Below are positions 62,284 to 64,000 of a DNA stretch of 64,000 bases, one piece after another. Within the stretch, counting starts at the first letter, position 1; each line of letters opens with the position of its first letter. The DNA lies in the NCBI RefSeq assembly GCF_031851795.1, contig NZ_CP134696.1, forward strand, positions 3,430,501-3,494,500, read 5' to 3'. A program made the translations under genes and the position numbers. The stretch is from Pontibacter sp. G13. Its GTDB lineage: Bacteria; Bacteroidota; Bacteroidia; J057. A model generated the notes under the pieces. The model did not search any database, had not been told where the DNA came from, and was given only the letters and a program-made list of their open reading frames with translations.

Positions 62284-62319
62284 GTTGACAAATTTCTATT
62301 TTACTACATATTTGTCAAC
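62284..62319. promoter_or_regulatory. Inverted repeat overlapping the promoter of the XRE-ImmA/PIN pair
   Basis: GTTGACAAAT (62284-62293) and ATTTGTCAAC (62310-62319) are perfect inverted copies, spacer 16 bp. The left arm contains TTG, the right arm TATTTG, at 21-bp spacing, matching -33 and a -7 variant. A bound dimeric repressor would therefore block the promoter. The XRE protein encoded 12 bp downstream is the obvious candidate. Confidence 0.65.
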
Positions 62320-62330
62320 CAAACTTGGAG

Positions 62331-63392
62331 ATGAACCCTCAAATTGCCCAGCGTATCAAACGAGCCCGATTGCTTAACTGCCTATCTCAGCAAGAGTTAG
62401 CGGAGGCACTAGGGATATCCAAGCAAATGGTCAGCAGATACGAAAAAGGAGACACTATACCTGCCAGCCAGAAATTGATTCAATTGGCCAATTTGTTTGA
62501 GGTGAAGGTGGATTTCTTCTTCCAAACCCTCAATCTAGAGCTAGGCGAGATCCGGTTTCGCAAAAAATCTACCCTTTCCCAAAAGCGAATTGCATCCATC
62601 AAAGAGCAGATTCGGACCCGACTTGAACATTATCTCTGGATTGAAAATTTGCTGGGCATTGACTTCCAATTTGAATCACCGCTCAAACATTTCAACCCAA
62701 AAAATCTAGGTGATCTGGAGGAAGCCGCCCTGAAAATTCGCAGGGCCTGGGACATTGGAACCGATCCCATCTTCAACCTGATCCAGATGCTCGAAAACCA
62801 AGAAATCAAAGTGATCGAGCTTACTGACATCCCCGAAAATTTTGACGGATTGGCCACCTTCGCAGACGATAAATACCCCGTGATTGTACTCAATGGAGCT
62901 TTTCCGGTCGAACGCAAACGATTTACCCTCATGCATGAATTGGGGCATCTCCTCCTGAATCTCTCCAGTTTTGCTCCCAAAGAAGAGGAAAAATTCTGCA
63001 ACCGATTCGCCGGAGAGATGCTATTCCCCAAACCAGATGTGATCAGGGAATTTGGCGGCATTCGGCGAGAGATCAACCTACAAGAGCTGATCGCCATCCA
63101 AAAAAAATATGGATTGAGCATTCAAGCAATCGTGTACAGGCTGGTGGATTGTGGCGTATTCAATCAGCGTCAACACGCCCAGTTTTACAAGATGCTCAAA
63201 GCCCATCCTGACTTGCAAGAATTGGTGGATGCATCCCGATTCGAAACCCCTGAGCGATCGGATCGATTCGAGCAATTGGTCTATCGTGCACTCGCCCAGG
63301 AGGACATTTCCATCAGCAAAGCCGCAAGTCTCCTCGATCAATCCATATCCCTCGTCAAGGAAACCGCACTCATCCACCTCGGCGCTTCATGA
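62331..63392 (+). CDS. XRE-family regulator with ImmA/IrrE metalloprotease domain
   Basis: 353 residues from the ATG at 62331. A helix-turn-helix domain (residues ~4-60, SQQELAEALGISKQMVSRYEKGDTIP) is joined by a ~95-residue helical linker to a DUF955 (ImmA/IrrE) zinc-protease domain with HELGH at 202-206 and a second Glu-containing helix (EEKFCNRFAGEMLFP) supplying the third ligand. The C-terminal ~90 residues are helical. Proteins of this type are repressors cleaved or inactivated in response to a signal and are found as antitoxin-like partners in toxin-antitoxin pairs. The inverted repeat at 62284-62319 suggests autorepression. The start overlaps no other gene, but its last four bases are shared with the PIN gene (ATGA). 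Confidence 0.92.
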   Translation: MNPQIAQRIKRARLLNCLSQQELAEALGISKQMVSRYEKGDTIPASQKLIQLANLFEVKVDFFFQTLNLELGEIRFRKKSTLSQKRIASIKEQIRTRLEHYLWIENLLGIDFQFESPLKHFNPKNLGDLEEAALKIRRAWDIGTDPIFNLIQMLENQEIKVIELTDIPENFDGLATFADDKYPVIVLNGAFPVERKRFTLMHELGHLLLNLSSFAPKEEEKFCNRFAGEMLFPKPDVIREFGGIRREINLQELIAIQKKYGLSIQAIVYRLVDCGVFNQRQHAQFYKMLKAHPDLQELVDASRFETPERSDRFEQLVYRALAQEDISISKAASLLDQSISLVKETALIHLGAS

Positions 63393-63898
63393 ATATACTG
63401 GTCAACGATGCCAACATTCTCATAGACCTCATCAAACTTGACTTCATGGATGCCTTCATGAAGCTGGAGGCCCGACTCATGACTACAGATTTTGTCCTCA
63501 ATGAGCTTGATCCCGATCAACAAAAACTGCTAGGGCCCTACTTAGAAAATCACTCCCTAACCTCCATTTCCACCGAATCCGTGGATGATTTTCAGGGAAT
63601 TTATCAACTTCTGGGGGCGCACACTGGATTGAGTTTTGAAGATTGCTCCGTCTGGTATTACAGCATACAACTGGCCGCTACATTGGTCACGGGAGATGGC
63701 AAGCTTCGAAAAACGGCTCGCAAAAGTGGGGTAGAAGTACGAGGAATCATTTTCCTCTTCGATGAGATGCTTGCTCAAGGGGTGATCACGAAGCAACTGG
63801 CCATTGAAAAAATGCAAGCATTACGTGCACTGAACCCCCGTCTTCCACAGCAAGAAATGGAGCGCAGACTGAAACAATGGCATGATGGCGAAGCCTAG
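63389..63898 (+). CDS. PIN-domain protein, predicted toxin
   Basis: 169 residues. PIN-like RNase fold with four acidic residues: Asp7 (VNDANILIDL), Glu39 (VLNELD), Asp85 (LSFEDCSVWYYS) and Asp103 (TGDGKLRK). These positions match the metal-binding set of VapC-type PIN nucleases. The C-terminal ~50 residues are an added helical part. It overlaps the XRE-ImmA gene by 4 bp (ATGA), so the two are translationally coupled. With that partner it forms a plausible toxin-antitoxin pair in which the regulator carries an HTH and a protease rather than the usual VapB-like antitoxin; this is inference from arrangement. Confidence 0.88.
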   Translation: MNILVNDANILIDLIKLDFMDAFMKLEARLMTTDFVLNELDPDQQKLLGPYLENHSLTSISTESVDDFQGIYQLLGAHTGLSFEDCSVWYYSIQLAATLVTGDGKLRKTARKSGVEVRGIIFLFDEMLAQGVITKQLAIEKMQALRALNPRLPQQEMERRLKQWHDGEA

Positions 63899-63911
63899 GA
63901 TGGTGAATGAT

Positions 63912-64000
63912 CATTTGGGCGTATCCCCGCGGGCTTGGCCGATGCATGTCCCTTGGCAAATGAATCGCGGGGTCAGGCCCTTTCAGGCTCGTCGATGACT
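63912..64000 (+). repeat. Dispersed GC-rich intergenic repeat, copy 7 (cut by window end)
   Basis: The 73 bp at 63912-63984 repeat 62025-62097 with two mismatches, then the sequences diverge. The copy runs out of the window, so its hairpin cannot be seen. It follows the PIN gene by 13 bp. Confidence 0.85.

Noticed and set aside
1-64000. tRNA, rRNA or CRISPR features
   Set aside because: A scan by eye found no TPsiC-arm-like GGTTCRA with cloverleaf arms, no rRNA motifs and no regularly spaced short repeats; a tRNAscan and CRISPR search would settle it.

Overview
This 64 kb window comes from a free-living member of the phylum Bacteroidota, probably an aerobic, respiring lineage near the Cytophagales/Saprospirales. 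I could not fix the genus. The evidence is a gldA homologue, a PorP/SprF-type outer-membrane protein next to a GldJ/GldK-like SUMF1 lipoprotein, a GldE/CorC-like protein in an lptC-linked envelope operon, DUF4920 and FatA-type thioesterase genes. Promoters often fit the Bacteroidota pattern (-33 TTTG, -7 TAnnTTTG), and Shine-Dalgarno sequences are nearly absent. Every sizeable protein frame looks like ordinary chromosomal content; I saw no rRNA, tRNA, CRISPR array, prophage or intact insertion sequence.

Layout. 1-4.5 kb, minus strand: a VWA protein cut by the left edge, a small lipoprotein, sucB (2-oxoglutarate dehydrogenase E2), VanZ and DUF2937 proteins. 4.6-16.2 kb, mostly plus strand: DUF4920 lipoprotein, ALDH7-type dehydrogenase, a barrel-like secreted protein, rsmA (minus), an M17 aminopeptidase overlapping pdxA, a RavA-ViaA-like AAA/VWA pair and an EamA transporter. 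16.4-25 kb, minus strand: an MDR oxidoreductase, fahA, the operon lptC / small membrane protein / CorC-like / PpiD-like, a nitroreductase and surE. 25-33 kb: a TrpF-like protein with a membrane class III cyclase, a GT-C-like membrane protein with a peptide-binding lipoprotein, gldA and an acyl-ACP thioesterase. 33.5-36.4 kb: three-gene proton-translocating transhydrogenase. 36.5-40.5 kb: a large surface protein, a SUMF1 lipoprotein and porP. 40.8-44.7 kb: sdaAB, TolC and a periplasmic adaptor. 44.9-52.5 kb, minus strand: dxs, sucA, a lipoprotein and an M14 peptidase. 52.6-61.9 kb: vsr, a thioesterase, aroB, a MORN-type protein, a UspA-like protein, an M19 dipeptidase, MFS and APC transporters and a PhoD-type phosphatase. 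62.3-63.9 kb: an XRE/ImmA protein with a PIN-domain protein, apparently a toxin-antitoxin-like pair.

Two things stand out. First, a GC-rich intergenic repeat family occurs seven times, always next to the 3' end of at least one gene. In three copies the arms of a long hairpin differ in sequence while staying complementary, which suggests a conserved structure. Second, the XRE-ImmA/PIN pair is bracketed by two direct copies of that repeat (73 bp, two mismatches) and preceded by a perfect 10-bp inverted repeat overlapping its likely promoter, so it looks like a self-regulated cassette that may have moved by repeat recombination.
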